Shown in pieces: positions 1-8,960 of a stretch of DNA of 64,000 nucleotides; the stretch's first letter is position 1, and every line of letters begins with the position of its first letter. The stretch lies in contig NZ_BAABKE010000001.1 in assembly GCF_039543665.1 (NCBI RefSeq), positions 310,001-374,000 of the forward strand, given 5' to 3'. The notes beneath the pieces were generated by a model. It was not told the origin of the DNA, made no database searches, and saw only the letters and a program-made list of their open reading frames with translations. Made by a program: the position numbers and the translations under genes. Source of the DNA: Wohlfahrtiimonas larvae. Lineage in GTDB: Bacteria > Pseudomonadota > Gammaproteobacteria > Cardiobacteriales > Wohlfahrtiimonadaceae.

Positions 1-534
1 CATGCGAAGTGCAGGTGTTTGTACTCTACCTGCTGATAATCCAGGACTAATTTTTTTCCATAACAATGGTGATAAATTAAAACCAACTAAATAATCTAAT
101 GCGCGACGAGCTTGTTGAGCGTTAACCATATCCATTGAAATATCACGTGGATGTTCAATGGCTTCCTTAATGGCATTTTTAGTAATTTCATGAAAGACAA
201 CACGGGCTACATTTTTATTTTTAAGTTTACCTTTTTCTTCTAAATATTCTTTAATGTGCCAAGAAATTGCTTCGCCTTCGCGATCCGGATCCGTTGCCAA
301 CAATAGTGTTTCGGCATCTTTGATCTCTTTAACAATCTCGTTGATGTGCTTTTGATTTCTTTCCACAACTTCATAATGCATAGCAAAGTTTTGATCAGGG
401 TCGACAGCACCTGACTTAGGAATTAAATCACGAATATGGCCGAAGGAGGCAAGAACTTTATAATCTTTGCCTAAGTATTTATTAATCGTTTTAGCTTTGG
501 CCGGGGATTCTACGATAACGAGAGTTTTACTCAT
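1..534 (-). CDS. topA: DNA topoisomerase I, N-terminal part
   Basis: Reading the minus strand from the ATG at 534 gives 178 residues starting MSKTLVIVESPAKAKTI, the classic start of type IA topoisomerase I. The Toprim domain is visible, with the acidic motif in LLLATDPDREGEAISWH (about residues 75-95) and, near the window edge, SAGRVQTPALR, which belongs to the start of the core domain. The enzyme relaxes negative supercoils through a tyrosine-linked single-strand break. The active-site tyrosine and C-terminal domains lie outside the window. It is transcribed away from the dgkA-tsaD group; the 535-730 gap must hold promoters for both directions, but I could not pick convincing -10/-35 pairs there. 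Confidence 0.95.
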   Translation of the reverse strand, partial: MSKTLVIVESPAKAKTINKYLGKDYKVLASFGHIRDLIPKSGAVDPDQNFAMHYEVVERNQKHINEIVKEIKDAETLLLATDPDREGEAISWHIKEYLEEKGKLKNKNVARVVFHEITKNAIKEAIEHPRDISMDMVNAQQARRALDYLVGFNLSPLLWKKISPGLSAGRVQTPALRM

Positions 535-730
535 GAATGTTAAAATTTCCTTCAATAGTAATTCAATATTAAAAGGTGAAAGCTTCAATAATTAGTTAGA
601 ATTTAGAGGTAAGCTTTTATGGAGTTTCTGTGAAAATGTTGTGATAATACACTTTCGTGCACTTAATGAAAACTAAATAATAAGCTACAATGCTTAGATT
701 AATCTTTCAAGTCATAGGATAAAAGATCGG

Positions 731-874
731 ATGCGTCGTCGTGAAGAAAAGCAAAAGAAGTCATTTGGATGGCTCTATATTATTGTGATTGCTGTATTTA
801 TTGGCTGGGTCATGATGGATGATTATGGTGCAGGTATTTTTGAAAATGAATCAATTGAGGTTCCAATGCCATGA
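731..874 (+). CDS. small single-pass membrane protein, unknown function
   Basis: A 47-residue frame runs from ATG 731 to TGA 872-874 and overlaps the next start (ATG 871) in an ATGA junction, the usual mark of translational coupling. The protein has a strongly basic start (MRRREEKQKK), one hydrophobic segment at about residues 14-29 (WLYIIVIAVFIGWVMM), then a short acidic tail ending in SIEVPMP. This predicts an inner-membrane protein with its N terminus inside. I do not recognise a family. Its coupling to dgkA is the only functional hint. It could be a non-functional frame, but the charge pattern, membrane segment and ATGA overlap argue that it is real. Confidence 0.65.
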   Translation: MRRREEKQKKSFGWLYIIVIAVFIGWVMMDDYGAGIFENESIEVPMP

Positions 875-1239
875 TGAATAAACCTGGCGCAACAGGATTG
901 AGAAGATTGGTGAATGCCACTCAATATTCAATTAAAGGTTTAAAAGCAGCTTTTAAGTATGAAGAGGCTTTTCGTCAGGAGTTGTTGTTACTGCCAGTTA
1001 TTTTAATTTTGGCGGTTTGGCTTTCTAAATCAGGTTTAGAGTTCGCTTTGTTGTTTGGGAGCTATTGGTTGGTTTTGATTGTAGAATTGATCAACTCAGG
1101 CATTGAGGCTGTTGTTGATCGTATAGGTCCTGAACATCATCCGTTGTCAGGGCAAGCTAAAGATATTGGCTCGGCGATTGTAATGTTGGCAATGAGTTTA
1201 ACATTTGTAACTTGGATTGCAGTCATCGTATTTCGCTAA
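871..1239 (+). CDS. dgkA: diacylglycerol kinase
   Basis: The 122-residue product matches the small integral-membrane DgkA family (about 121 residues in E. coli). It phosphorylates diacylglycerol to phosphatidic acid at the inner membrane, recycling the lipid left by membrane-derived oligosaccharide synthesis. The conserved block ELINSGIEAVVDRIG with downstream EHH and SGQAKDIGSA holds the catalytic Glu/Asn/Glu residues. Three membrane helices are visible at about residues 36-50, 56-72 and 100-120. The start is the first of two adjacent ATGs (871 and 874) and overlaps the stop of the small membrane gene upstream. Confidence 0.95.
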   Translation: MMNKPGATGLRRLVNATQYSIKGLKAAFKYEEAFRQELLLLPVILILAVWLSKSGLEFALLFGSYWLVLIVELINSGIEAVVDRIGPEHHPLSGQAKDIGSAIVMLAMSLTFVTWIAVIVFR

Positions 1240-1263
1240 TTGAATCAGAAATAGAAGGTAAAA

Positions 1264-2292
1264 GTGTTAGTACTTGGAATTGAAAGCTCTTGTGATGAAA
1301 CAGGGGTTGCATTATATGATAGTGAGCAAAAATTAGTGGCTCATCAGATCTATTCACAAATTGAGTTGCATGCTTTATATGGTGGCGTTGTGCCTGAACT
1401 GGCATCGCGTGATCATATCCGTAAATTGCCGCTATTAGTGGATGCAGCCTTGGAAGAAGCAGGTAAAGAATACAGCGATATTGATGGTATTGCTTTTACA
1501 GAAGGCCCAGGATTGATTGGCGCTTTGATGGTAGGAGCTTTATATGCAGAAGGCTTAAGTTATGCTTTGAAAAAACCTTTGCTTGGCGTGAACCATATGG
1601 AGGCTCATTTACAAGCCGTGCATTTAGAAGATGAAGTGCCTGAATATCCTTTTATGACGTTATTGGTCTCTGGCGGTCATTCACAATTGGTATTGGTAAA
1701 GGCATTTGGGGAATATGAAATTCTGGGTGATACATTAGATGATGCAGTTGGTGAAGCATTTGATAAAACTGCAAAGTTGATGGGATTGCCTTACCCAGGT
1801 GGTGCAAAGCTTGCGAAAATGGCAGAAGAGGGAGATGACAAAGCTTATGATTTTCCGCGCCCGATGATTCATAGCGGTGATTTAAAATTCAGCTTCAGTG
1901 GTCTGAAAACTAAAGTTGCAATGACGATAAAGGATTCTACAGAAGCTGATTATCCAAACATTGCTGCAAGTTTTCAACGGGCTGTGATTGATACATTGGT
2001 GGTTAAAACTAAACGTGCAGTTACTGAATATCACGTGAAATCCATTGTAATTGCAGGCGGTGTTGCTGCGAATAAATTATTAAGACAAGAATTGGCACGT
2101 GTAATGGAGCCGATGGGTGTGCGAGTATTCTATCCGCGTCCTTTATTTTGTACTGATAATGGCGCAATGGTTGCTTACGTTGGGCATGAGCGTTTAATGC
2201 GTAATCAAGGTAGCTTGAATTACGATGTAAAATTAAAAGCACGTTGGCCATTGTCTACATTATCCTCAAAGCAAGAGAGTGAGCAAGAATGA
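1264..2292 (+). CDS. tsaD: tRNA N6-threonylcarbamoyladenosine transferase TsaD
   Basis: This 342-residue Kae1/Qri7/TsaD protein transfers the threonylcarbamoyl group to A37 of tRNAs reading ANN codons, together with TsaB and TsaE. The start is GTG with AGAAGG upstream. MLVLGIESSCDETG is the family N terminus; the metal ligands sit in NHMEAH (His111 and His115), the glycine-rich SGGHSQL and GEAFDKTAKLMGLPYPGG motifs bind the nucleotide, and CTDNGAM holds the C-terminal Asp ligand. The stop overlaps the dgt start in an ATGA junction. TsaC, which makes the substrate of this reaction, is encoded at 56755 in the same window. Confidence 0.97.
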   Translation: MLVLGIESSCDETGVALYDSEQKLVAHQIYSQIELHALYGGVVPELASRDHIRKLPLLVDAALEEAGKEYSDIDGIAFTEGPGLIGALMVGALYAEGLSYALKKPLLGVNHMEAHLQAVHLEDEVPEYPFMTLLVSGGHSQLVLVKAFGEYEILGDTLDDAVGEAFDKTAKLMGLPYPGGAKLAKMAEEGDDKAYDFPRPMIHSGDLKFSFSGLKTKVAMTIKDSTEADYPNIAASFQRAVIDTLVVKTKRAVTEYHVKSIVIAGGVAANKLLRQELARVMEPMGVRVFYPRPLFCTDNGAMVAYVGHERLMRNQGSLNYDVKLKARWPLSTLSSKQESEQE

Positions 2293-3656
2293 CAAAAATG
2301 AATTGGCAGCATTTACTTACAAGAGAAAGATTAGGTGTTGCCAATTCTAATGATACGCAGCAATGGTATCGATCAACATTTCAAAAAGATTATGATCGAT
2401 TAATTTTTTCAGCAGCCTTTCGTCGCTTGCAGGATAAAACGCAAGTTTTCCCATTGGCGCAAACGGATTATGTCCGTACTCGTTTAACCCACAGCTTGGA
2501 AGTAAGTAGTGTTGCTAGAAGTATTGGCATGTTGGTTGGACAGCATTTATCTAATAATTTTAGCTTGGGGGATTTTCGAGCATCCGATATTGGTACAATA
2601 TTATCAGCAGCGGCTTTGGCTCATGATATTGGTAATCCACCTTTTGGACATGCTGGTGAGGATGGTATTGGTCAATTTTTTGCAGATAGTCCAGTGGGGC
2701 AAAAAGCATTAGAGGAAATGTCTCTTGCAGAACAGCAGGATTTGTTGAATTTTGAGGGTAATGCACAAGCTTTTCGCTTGCTCACCAAATTACAAAATGT
2801 CGATAATGATGGTGGTATGCAATTGTCTTTATCAACTTTGGCAAGTTTTATTAAATATCCTTGTGGTAGTTTAGAGCGTAAAAAAATTAATCATGTTGCT
2901 TTGAAGAAATTTAATTTTTTCCAAGCTGAGAAAGAGTCATTCCGTTATATTGTTGATAGGCTAGGGATGGTGTCATTATTAAAAGAAAATAATGAAACTA
3001 TCGCTTGGGCTCGTCATCCTCTGGTTTATCTTTTAGAAGCAGCTGATGATCTATGTTATTCGTTAGTGGATGTTGAGGATGCCTATCGATTATCGTTAAT
3101 ATCGAGTGGTTTAGTGATCAATTTTTATCAAACAATTATTGATCGTTATGGTGGTTTTCCTAATAAAGTTAAGCGAATTTCAAGAGATAAGGACAAGATT
3201 GAGTATTTAAGGGCATTCGCAATGGGGCTCTTAATTGATGAAGTGGTGGCTGCCTTTATTAAGTATGAAGAGCAAATTTTAAAAGGTGAGTGTGAAGTTG
3301 ACCTTTTAAGTTTAATTCCTTCTGCAGATGCTTTGGCTAATATAAAATCATATGCTTATGATCATATCTATGTTTCTAAACCTGTTTTAGAAGTTGGCAT
3401 TGCTGGTCATGAAATTATTGATGGCTTATTAAAAGCATTTGTCGGCGCAGTTAATCAAGAATACTATTTAAAATCAACGTCTAAATCTCGAATGTTGATA
3501 AGTTTTCTGCCCGATCAATTTTTGGGGCCTAATAGAAAATTAGATGATAATCCTTATTTAAGAATACTAAAAATAACAGATTTTATCTCAGGAATGACCG
3601 ATCGATATGCTGTGCATGTTTATCAAATGATCTCTGGGGTTCATTTGACTACCTAA
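2289..3656 (+). CDS. dgt: dGTP triphosphohydrolase (Dgt-type HD protein)
   Basis: The 455-residue protein has the HD-superfamily arrangement of deoxyguanosinetriphosphate triphosphohydrolases: RRLQDKTQVFPL and RTRLTHSLEVS near residues 40-75, followed by the metal-binding LAHDIGNPPFGHAGE at about 110-125 and a later Asp in EAADDLCYS. Members cleave dGTP to deoxyguanosine and triphosphate and affect dNTP balance. It is somewhat shorter than the E. coli enzyme (505 residues). ATG 2289 overlaps the tsaD stop, so the two genes are co-translated. Substrate preference among dNTPs cannot be read from the sequence. Confidence 0.9.
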   Translation: MTKMNWQHLLTRERLGVANSNDTQQWYRSTFQKDYDRLIFSAAFRRLQDKTQVFPLAQTDYVRTRLTHSLEVSSVARSIGMLVGQHLSNNFSLGDFRASDIGTILSAAALAHDIGNPPFGHAGEDGIGQFFADSPVGQKALEEMSLAEQQDLLNFEGNAQAFRLLTKLQNVDNDGGMQLSLSTLASFIKYPCGSLERKKINHVALKKFNFFQAEKESFRYIVDRLGMVSLLKENNETIAWARHPLVYLLEAADDLCYSLVDVEDAYRLSLISSGLVINFYQTIIDRYGGFPNKVKRISRDKDKIEYLRAFAMGLLIDEVVAAFIKYEEQILKGECEVDLLSLIPSADALANIKSYAYDHIYVSKPVLEVGIAGHEIIDGLLKAFVGAVNQEYYLKSTSKSRMLISFLPDQFLGPNRKLDDNPYLRILKITDFISGMTDRYAVHVYQMISGVHLTT

Positions 3657-3703
3657 AAGAATTAATTTCGGGTAGAATAGCCTCGTCTATAGCAGTGTGT
3701 GTA

Positions 3704-3744
3704 TTGATTTTTGTCAATGTAATTATAGCCACTTCGCGTAAAAT
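3704..3744 (+). promoter_or_regulatory. FNR/ANR-type box and promoter of the cbb3 oxidase operon
   Basis: TTGATTTTTGTCAA at 3704-3717 matches the FNR/ANR consensus TTGAT-N4-ATCAA at nine of ten specified bases. A -10-like TAAAAT lies at 3739-3744, implying a start near 3751, which puts the box centre (3710.5) about 41 bp upstream, the class II activator position. The operon start at 3817 leaves a leader of about 65 nt. Activation by an FNR-family regulator at low oxygen is standard for cbb3 oxidases; the regulator gene is not in the window. Confidence 0.75.
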
Positions 3745-3816
3745 AAAGCACATTGCTATATGTTGTAAATGTATAGTTTTATTACATAACCTTTTAATTT
3801 TTATTTCGGGGGAAGT

Positions 3817-5277
3817 ATGGGAGAAACCGTAGATATTAGGGATACCCAGTACAACTACAGTGTGATTCGTAAATTTGCGATCATGACTTTAGTATGGGGT
3901 GCGATCGGTATGACCGCTGGTGTTTGGGCAGCTTTAGAGCTAGCTTGGCCTGCGCTAAACTTTGATCAAGCTTGGTTAAGTTTCGGTCGTATTAGACCGG
4001 TTCACACAAACTTAGTAATTTTTGGTATGGGTGGCTCGGCATTGATGGCAACATCATTTTACGTTGTACAACGTACGTGCCAAGTGCGCTTAGCTTATGG
4101 TAAAGTTGCTGAATTTGTATTCTGGGGCTGGACGATTGGTATTTTTGGCATCATGTTGAGCTATCCTTTAGGTTTCACACAAGGTCAAGAATATGCTGAA
4201 TTTGAATGGCCATTAGACTATGCAGTAGCAATCGTTTGGGTTTGTTATTTCTGGGTATTCTTCAATACGTTATTACGTCGTAAGCAAGAACATATCTATG
4301 TAGCAAACTGGTTCTACTTAGCATTTATTTTAGCAACAGCACTTTTACATATTTTTAACAATATCACAATTCCAGTAATTGATGGTTGGACTATTAAATC
4401 ATATAACGTATTCTCTGGTGTTCAGAGCGCGATGGTTCAATGGTGGTATGGTCATAATGCTGTAGGTTTCTTCTTGACAGTTGCGTTCTTGGGTATGATG
4501 TACTACTTCGTTCCTAAAGAAGTTAACCGTCCTGTTTATTCTTATCGTTTATCAATCATCCACTTCTGGGCATTATCGTTCTTGTACATGTGGGCTGGTG
4601 CTCACCATTTACATTGGACTTCATTGCCAGATTGGACTTCATCATTAGCAGCAACATTCTCAATCATTTTATTGTTACCATCATGGGGTGGTATGATCAA
4701 CGGTATCATGACATTGTCTGGTGCTTGGGATCAAGTACGTACTAACCCAATCGTTCGTTTCTTCGTAGTTGCATTATCTTTCTACGGTATGAGTACGTTC
4801 GAAGGCCCATTGATGAGCTTGAAATCAGTAAACGCATTATCTCACTATACAGACTGGACAGTAGGTCACGTTCACTCAGGTGCTTTAGGTTGGGTTGCGA
4901 TGATTACATTCGGTTCTTTATACCATATGATTCCACGTATCTTCGGTGCTAAGTTATACAGCGAAAAATTAGTATTTGCTCACTTCTGGTTAGCAACTAT
5001 TGGTATCGTATTGTATGTTGCAGCATTGTGGGTTGCAGGTATTGGTCAAGGTATGATGTTACGTGGTTTCGATCCTAACTACGGTACTTTAACTTATAAG
5101 TTCATTGAAACAGTTCAGTTCATGCACACACCTTATATCTTACGTGCATTGGGCGGTAGCATGTTCTTATTAGGCGGCTTAATCATGATTTATAACTTCA
5201 TCATGACTATGAAGCAAGGTACAAAAGCACAAGCGGACAAGCATGCTGTTATTCCAGCAGTTGCTGCTCATGCTTAA
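3817..5277 (+). CDS. ccoN: cbb3-type cytochrome c oxidase subunit I (CcoN)
   Basis: The 486-residue protein is the catalytic heme-copper subunit of the high-affinity cbb3 oxidase, reducing oxygen to water at the inner membrane. Visible ligands: His63 in PVHTNL and His353 region (GHVHSGALGW, His351/His353) for the hemes; His213 in WWYGHNAVGF and His263/His264 in AGAHHLHW for CuB; Tyr257 in SFLYMWAG at the position of the cbb3 cross-linked tyrosine. It has about a dozen membrane helices. The start follows a GGGGGA ribosome site. First gene of ccoNOQP, behind an FNR-type promoter. Confidence 0.97.
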   Translation: MGETVDIRDTQYNYSVIRKFAIMTLVWGAIGMTAGVWAALELAWPALNFDQAWLSFGRIRPVHTNLVIFGMGGSALMATSFYVVQRTCQVRLAYGKVAEFVFWGWTIGIFGIMLSYPLGFTQGQEYAEFEWPLDYAVAIVWVCYFWVFFNTLLRRKQEHIYVANWFYLAFILATALLHIFNNITIPVIDGWTIKSYNVFSGVQSAMVQWWYGHNAVGFFLTVAFLGMMYYFVPKEVNRPVYSYRLSIIHFWALSFLYMWAGAHHLHWTSLPDWTSSLAATFSIILLLPSWGGMINGIMTLSGAWDQVRTNPIVRFFVVALSFYGMSTFEGPLMSLKSVNALSHYTDWTVGHVHSGALGWVAMITFGSLYHMIPRIFGAKLYSEKLVFAHFWLATIGIVLYVAALWVAGIGQGMMLRGFDPNYGTLTYKFIETVQFMHTPYILRALGGSMFLLGGLIMIYNFIMTMKQGTKAQADKHAVIPAVAAHA

Positions 5278-5296
5278 TACGGGGAGAAACTAAATT

Positions 5297-6100
5297 ATGA
5301 TTAGACATGAACAAATTGAAAAAAACTCTGGATTGATGTTGGTTTTAACATTGGTCATCATCAGTATTGGTGGTTTGATTGAAATCGTTCCATTGTTTTT
5401 CATTAACGACACAATTGAAGTTGTTAAAAAAGAAATTACGGAAACAAGCCGTGATGCAAATGGTAAACGCGTACGTACTAAACGTGAAGTAGATGCAATT
5501 CGTCCTTATACTCCTTTAGAGCAATTAGGCCGTAACATCTACATCAGAGAAGGTTGTTATGCGTGTCACTCACAGCAAATCCGCCCAATGCAAGATGAAT
5601 ACTTACGTTATGGTTATTATTCATTAGCAGCTGAATCTCAGTTTGATCATCCATTCCAATGGGGTTCAAAACGTACTGGTCCAGATTTAGCACGTGTTGG
5701 TGGTAAATACAGCAATCGTTGGCAGTCTGAACACTTGAAAAACCCAAGAAGTGTTGAGCCTAAGTCAATCATGCCTGGCTATCCATATTTAAGTAAAAAT
5801 GATCTTTACTATAAAGATGTGAAGTCACACATGAAAGCATTGCGCATTACAGGCGTGCCATATTCTTCTAATGATGAAGAATATAAAGCTAACGTAGAAC
5901 GCTTTGGTGCAAACGTTGCTGATCTTTTAGTGATTGATAATGCTATTGAAAACTTGGAAAAACAAGCAAAAGATGGTAACTACGATCCAGGAAGAGAAGG
6001 TATCTCAGAAATGGCTGCCTTGGTCGCATATTTACAAGTGTTAGGTACTATGTATCAGTTTAAAGATGATGATGGTATCGAGTACAGTAAATTCCGTTAA
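5297..6100 (+). CDS. ccoO: cbb3-type cytochrome c oxidase subunit II (CcoO)
   Basis: This 267-residue membrane-anchored monoheme cytochrome c passes electrons to CcoN. One N-terminal helix (about residues 13-37) is followed by the heme motif CYACH at residues 87-91 and family motifs YGYYSLAAES, GPDLARVG and an axial Met in IMPGYP. It is longer than many CcoO proteins; part of the extra length is a charged stretch (residues about 44-66, with VVKKEITETS and RVRTKREV) between the helix and the heme domain. Gene order and spacing place it second in the ccoNOQP operon. Confidence 0.96.
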   Translation: MIRHEQIEKNSGLMLVLTLVIISIGGLIEIVPLFFINDTIEVVKKEITETSRDANGKRVRTKREVDAIRPYTPLEQLGRNIYIREGCYACHSQQIRPMQDEYLRYGYYSLAAESQFDHPFQWGSKRTGPDLARVGGKYSNRWQSEHLKNPRSVEPKSIMPGYPYLSKNDLYYKDVKSHMKALRITGVPYSSNDEEYKANVERFGANVADLLVIDNAIENLEKQAKDGNYDPGREGISEMAALVAYLQVLGTMYQFKDDDGIEYSKFR

Positions 6101-6122
6101 TAAAATAAGTTGAGGACATAAA

Positions 6123-6350
6123 ATGTTAGATTTTCTCTATTGGTTTACAGATCACGGTAATAGTAAGATTGCAGCTGTCGTTATTTTCTTCCTAGTGTTT
6201 GTGGGCATCATATTTTATGTCTTCACTAATAAAGACCGTAAGGCTCGTTACGATGCATATCGTAGTATTCCGCTGATGGATGAAGAGGATCTCAGCAGTT
6301 TGAATCCAGCTCGTAACGATCAGAGTAAGATCAGTGATGATCGTTCATAA
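6123..6350 (+). CDS. ccoQ: cbb3-type oxidase small subunit CcoQ
   Basis: A 75-residue protein with one hydrophobic helix (residues about 17-34) and a polar cytoplasmic tail ending in charged residues. Position between ccoO and ccoP and the length identify it as CcoQ (FixQ), the small subunit that stabilises CcoP in the complex. The segment VFTNKDRKARYDAYRSIPLMDEED fits the conserved basic stretch after the CcoQ helix. CcoQ proteins are weakly conserved, so the call rests on size, topology and place. Confidence 0.88.
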   Translation: MLDFLYWFTDHGNSKIAAVVIFFLVFVGIIFYVFTNKDRKARYDAYRSIPLMDEEDLSSLNPARNDQSKISDDRS

Positions 6351-6381
6351 CGATTATTACAGTTAATTTTGGGGACTTTTT

Positions 6382-7320
6382 ATGAGTGAAAATATTGATA
6401 AAAAACAAGAAGTAGAAACCACCGGGCACGTGTGGGACGGTGTGCAGGAGTTTAATAATCCTCTACCAAGATGGTGGTTATTATCTTTCTATGGCACTGT
6501 AATCTTCAGTTTGATTTATTGGGTGCTTTATCCAACTTGGCCTTTACCAAATAACTGGACAAAAGGTATTAAAACTGTTCAAGTTAAAGAAGGTGGTGAG
6601 GTTAAAGAATTAAACTGGAATACACGTACTTTATTGGCAGAAGAATTACAGTCATCTACAGAAGCTAAAAATCGTGATGCTTTCTATGGTAAATTAGGTG
6701 CTTTGAAAAAATTAGAAGATATTCAAGCAACTGAAAATGAAGGTTTGAAAGAGTTTGCATTAAGTACTGGTGCTGTAATGTTTGCGGATAACTGTGCAAC
6801 ATGTCATGGCGCAGGTGGTGAAGGTAAGTTTGGTTTATATCCGAACTTAACTGACGATGCTTGGTTATGGGGTGGTCACTATTCTCAAATTGAACAAACA
6901 ATCACAATGGGTCGTACTGGTAATATGACACCTGCATCATTAACAGGTTTAACTGATGATGAAATCACTGATGTAGCAAAATACGCTTTAACTTTATCAG
7001 GTAATTATACTTCTGATGAAGCTTCAGAGCGTGGTAAAGTGATTTTTGAAGGTAAAGGTACTTGTTATACATGTCATGGTCCAGATGGTAAAGGTGTTGT
7101 CACAATGGGTGGTGCGAACTTAACAGACCAAATCTGGGAATTGGTACCAATTTTTGACGCAAAAACTGACGATGAAAAAGTTGCGATGATTCGTAAGCAA
7201 GTAATCGATGGTGTAACACCTGCAACAGATCGCGTAATGCCTACTTGGAAAGATCGTTTAACTAAAGAGCAAATCAGAGCTTTAGCAGTTTATGTTCATG
7301 AGTTAGGTGGTGGTCAGTAA
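6382..7320 (+). CDS. ccoP: cbb3-type cytochrome c oxidase subunit III (CcoP)
   Basis: The 312-residue diheme cytochrome c subunit starts with the family motif HVWDGVQEFNNPLPRWW (residues 16-32), a membrane helix (about 33-50), and then two cytochrome c domains with heme motifs CATCH (138-142) and CYTCH (228-232). Methionine axial ligands are likely in MTPAS and RVMPTW. It receives electrons from soluble cytochrome c. It closes the structural operon and is followed 36 nt later by a terminator. Confidence 0.97.
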   Translation: MSENIDKKQEVETTGHVWDGVQEFNNPLPRWWLLSFYGTVIFSLIYWVLYPTWPLPNNWTKGIKTVQVKEGGEVKELNWNTRTLLAEELQSSTEAKNRDAFYGKLGALKKLEDIQATENEGLKEFALSTGAVMFADNCATCHGAGGEGKFGLYPNLTDDAWLWGGHYSQIEQTITMGRTGNMTPASLTGLTDDEITDVAKYALTLSGNYTSDEASERGKVIFEGKGTCYTCHGPDGKGVVTMGGANLTDQIWELVPIFDAKTDDEKVAMIRKQVIDGVTPATDRVMPTWKDRLTKEQIRALAVYVHELGGGQ

Positions 7321-7356
7321 GTACTGATTCAAATTAAGAAAGTAGTAAATATTAAG

Positions 7357-7390
7357 GGGCTCACATCAAATGTTGAGCCCTTTATTTTTA
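7357..7390 (+). terminator. Rho-independent terminator after ccoP
   Basis: GGGCTCA at 7357-7363 pairs with TGAGCCC at 7374-7380 and is followed by TTTATTTTTA. It separates the ccoNOQP transcript from the ccoGHIS genes. Confidence 0.85.
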
Positions 7391-7470
7391 TTCGCAATTA
7401 AAGAGTAGTACAATATACGTGGGAGTAAGAATCAAGAGTAACCATTAGATTAAGTCAGAGGGAGGGAGCT

Positions 7471-8880
7471 GTGTCAAATCAACAGCCAGAATCGCTTTAT
7501 CAAAAGCGTATTCCAATCTTTACAAGAGAAGTAAAAGGTAAATTCCGCACATTTAAGTCTGCGGTTTTATACTTTGGGTTAGCTGTATTCTATTTACTGC
7601 CATGGTTGCCGTGGCCAAGAGGTGAGAATATTCCGAGTCAAGCTGTATTGTTTGATTTGGCAAGTCGACGATTTTATGTTTTAGGATTGGATGTTGATAT
7701 TCAAAACATCATGTGGCTTGCCGGTGTATTAATGCTTTTTGCGTTTTTCTTATTTTTTATTACCAATATTGCGGGTCGAGTATTTTGTGGTTATTTCTGT
7801 TTCCAAACCATTTGGACAGATTTATTCATTAAAATTGAAGGCTGGATTCAAGGTGGTCGTAATAAACGTCAGAAATTATATGATATGCCATGGAATGCTC
7901 AAAAAGTATTACGTGTTGGGGGCACATGGTTAACTTGGTTGATTGTAGCTGTATGGACAGGTTTTACCTTTACAGCATATTGGACGCCAGCAACAGAGTT
8001 AATTGTATTGTTTTTTAGTGGACAAGCACCATTTGCAGCTTATGGTACTACTTTGTTCATCACAACAACAACATTCATTATGGCTGGTTTTGCACGTGAG
8101 CAAGTATGTTCATATATGTGCCCATATGCGCGTTTTCAGGGCGTAATGTTTGATAAGGACACTTTGGTTGTTGCTTATGATGAAAAACGTGGTGAAGGTA
8201 CAAAAGGTCGCATCAAACCCGTTAAAGAATTGCGTGATCTAACTGCACGTCATGAAGCCGGTCATGGTGATTGTGTTGATTGTGAGCTATGTGTACAAGT
8301 TTGTCCTGCTGGGATTGATATCCGAGAAGGGCTTAACTATAAATGTATTACATGTGGTTTATGTATCGATGCTTGTAATACAATGATGACGAAAACGGGC
8401 TATCCAACAGGTTTGATCCGTTATGACTCATTAAATGGTTTAGAGGGTAAGAAAACTCATTTTATAACACCTCGTAATTTGGGATATGGATCAGTCATTT
8501 TAATTGTGGTAGGTATTTTGGCATGGAGTATTATGACCAGTGCTCAAATGTCGTTCTTACTAGAAAAAACAAGAACACCTGCATTTACAAGAATGAGTGA
8601 TGGTTTAATTCAGAATCGTTATACATTGAAGTTGAATAACCTAACGATGACACCAAAAACTGTAGAGCTGAAGTTAGCAGATGCAGATGGCATTTCATTA
8701 AATGTACCAGAAAAGAATGAAACATTAGCACCAGGTGTTCGTAGAAATTGGTCCGTGTTGATTCATCAGACAGTTAAAGAAGCGCCCACTCAACCAGTTA
8801 ATCTGGAAATTTTAGTTAAAGATGAGCAAGGAAATGTTATTGAAACACATAATTTATCATCTACATTTGTGACTAAATAA
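7471..8880 (+). CDS. ccoG: cbb3 oxidase assembly ferredoxin-type protein CcoG
   Basis: The 469-residue protein is a CcoG/RdxA/FixG membrane protein, implicated in reducing copper for cbb3 assembly. The GTG start follows GGAGGGAG. Membrane helices lie near residues 30-45, 70-92, 150-170, 185-205 and 340-360. Two 4Fe-4S ferredoxin motifs are visible, CVDCELCVQVCP and CITCGLCIDACN (about 270-310), with an upstream conserved EQVCSYMCPYARFQ. The C-terminal 100 residues form the Ig-like FixG accessory domain. It opens the ccoGHIS group. Confidence 0.95.
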   Translation: MSNQQPESLYQKRIPIFTREVKGKFRTFKSAVLYFGLAVFYLLPWLPWPRGENIPSQAVLFDLASRRFYVLGLDVDIQNIMWLAGVLMLFAFFLFFITNIAGRVFCGYFCFQTIWTDLFIKIEGWIQGGRNKRQKLYDMPWNAQKVLRVGGTWLTWLIVAVWTGFTFTAYWTPATELIVLFFSGQAPFAAYGTTLFITTTTFIMAGFAREQVCSYMCPYARFQGVMFDKDTLVVAYDEKRGEGTKGRIKPVKELRDLTARHEAGHGDCVDCELCVQVCPAGIDIREGLNYKCITCGLCIDACNTMMTKTGYPTGLIRYDSLNGLEGKKTHFITPRNLGYGSVILIVVGILAWSIMTSAQMSFLLEKTRTPAFTRMSDGLIQNRYTLKLNNLTMTPKTVELKLADADGISLNVPEKNETLAPGVRRNWSVLIHQTVKEAPTQPVNLEILVKDEQGNVIETHNLSSTFVTK

Positions 8881-8897
8881 AATATAATGAGCAAGTT

Positions 8898-8923
8898 AAA
8901 AATAGAGCGAGAGCTCTATTTTT
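8898..8923 (+). terminator. hairpin terminator between ccoG and ccoH
   Basis: AAAAATAGAGC (8898-8908) and GCTCTATTTTT (8913-8923) form a perfect 11-bp stem with a 4-nt loop, the 3' arm ending in a T run. It lies in the middle of the biogenesis group, so it may reduce rather than abolish read-through into ccoHIS-gatCAB. Confidence 0.7.
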
Positions 8924-8960
8924 GCTTATTAAAAAAACTTGAATTAGGAGAAAAGTAAGT

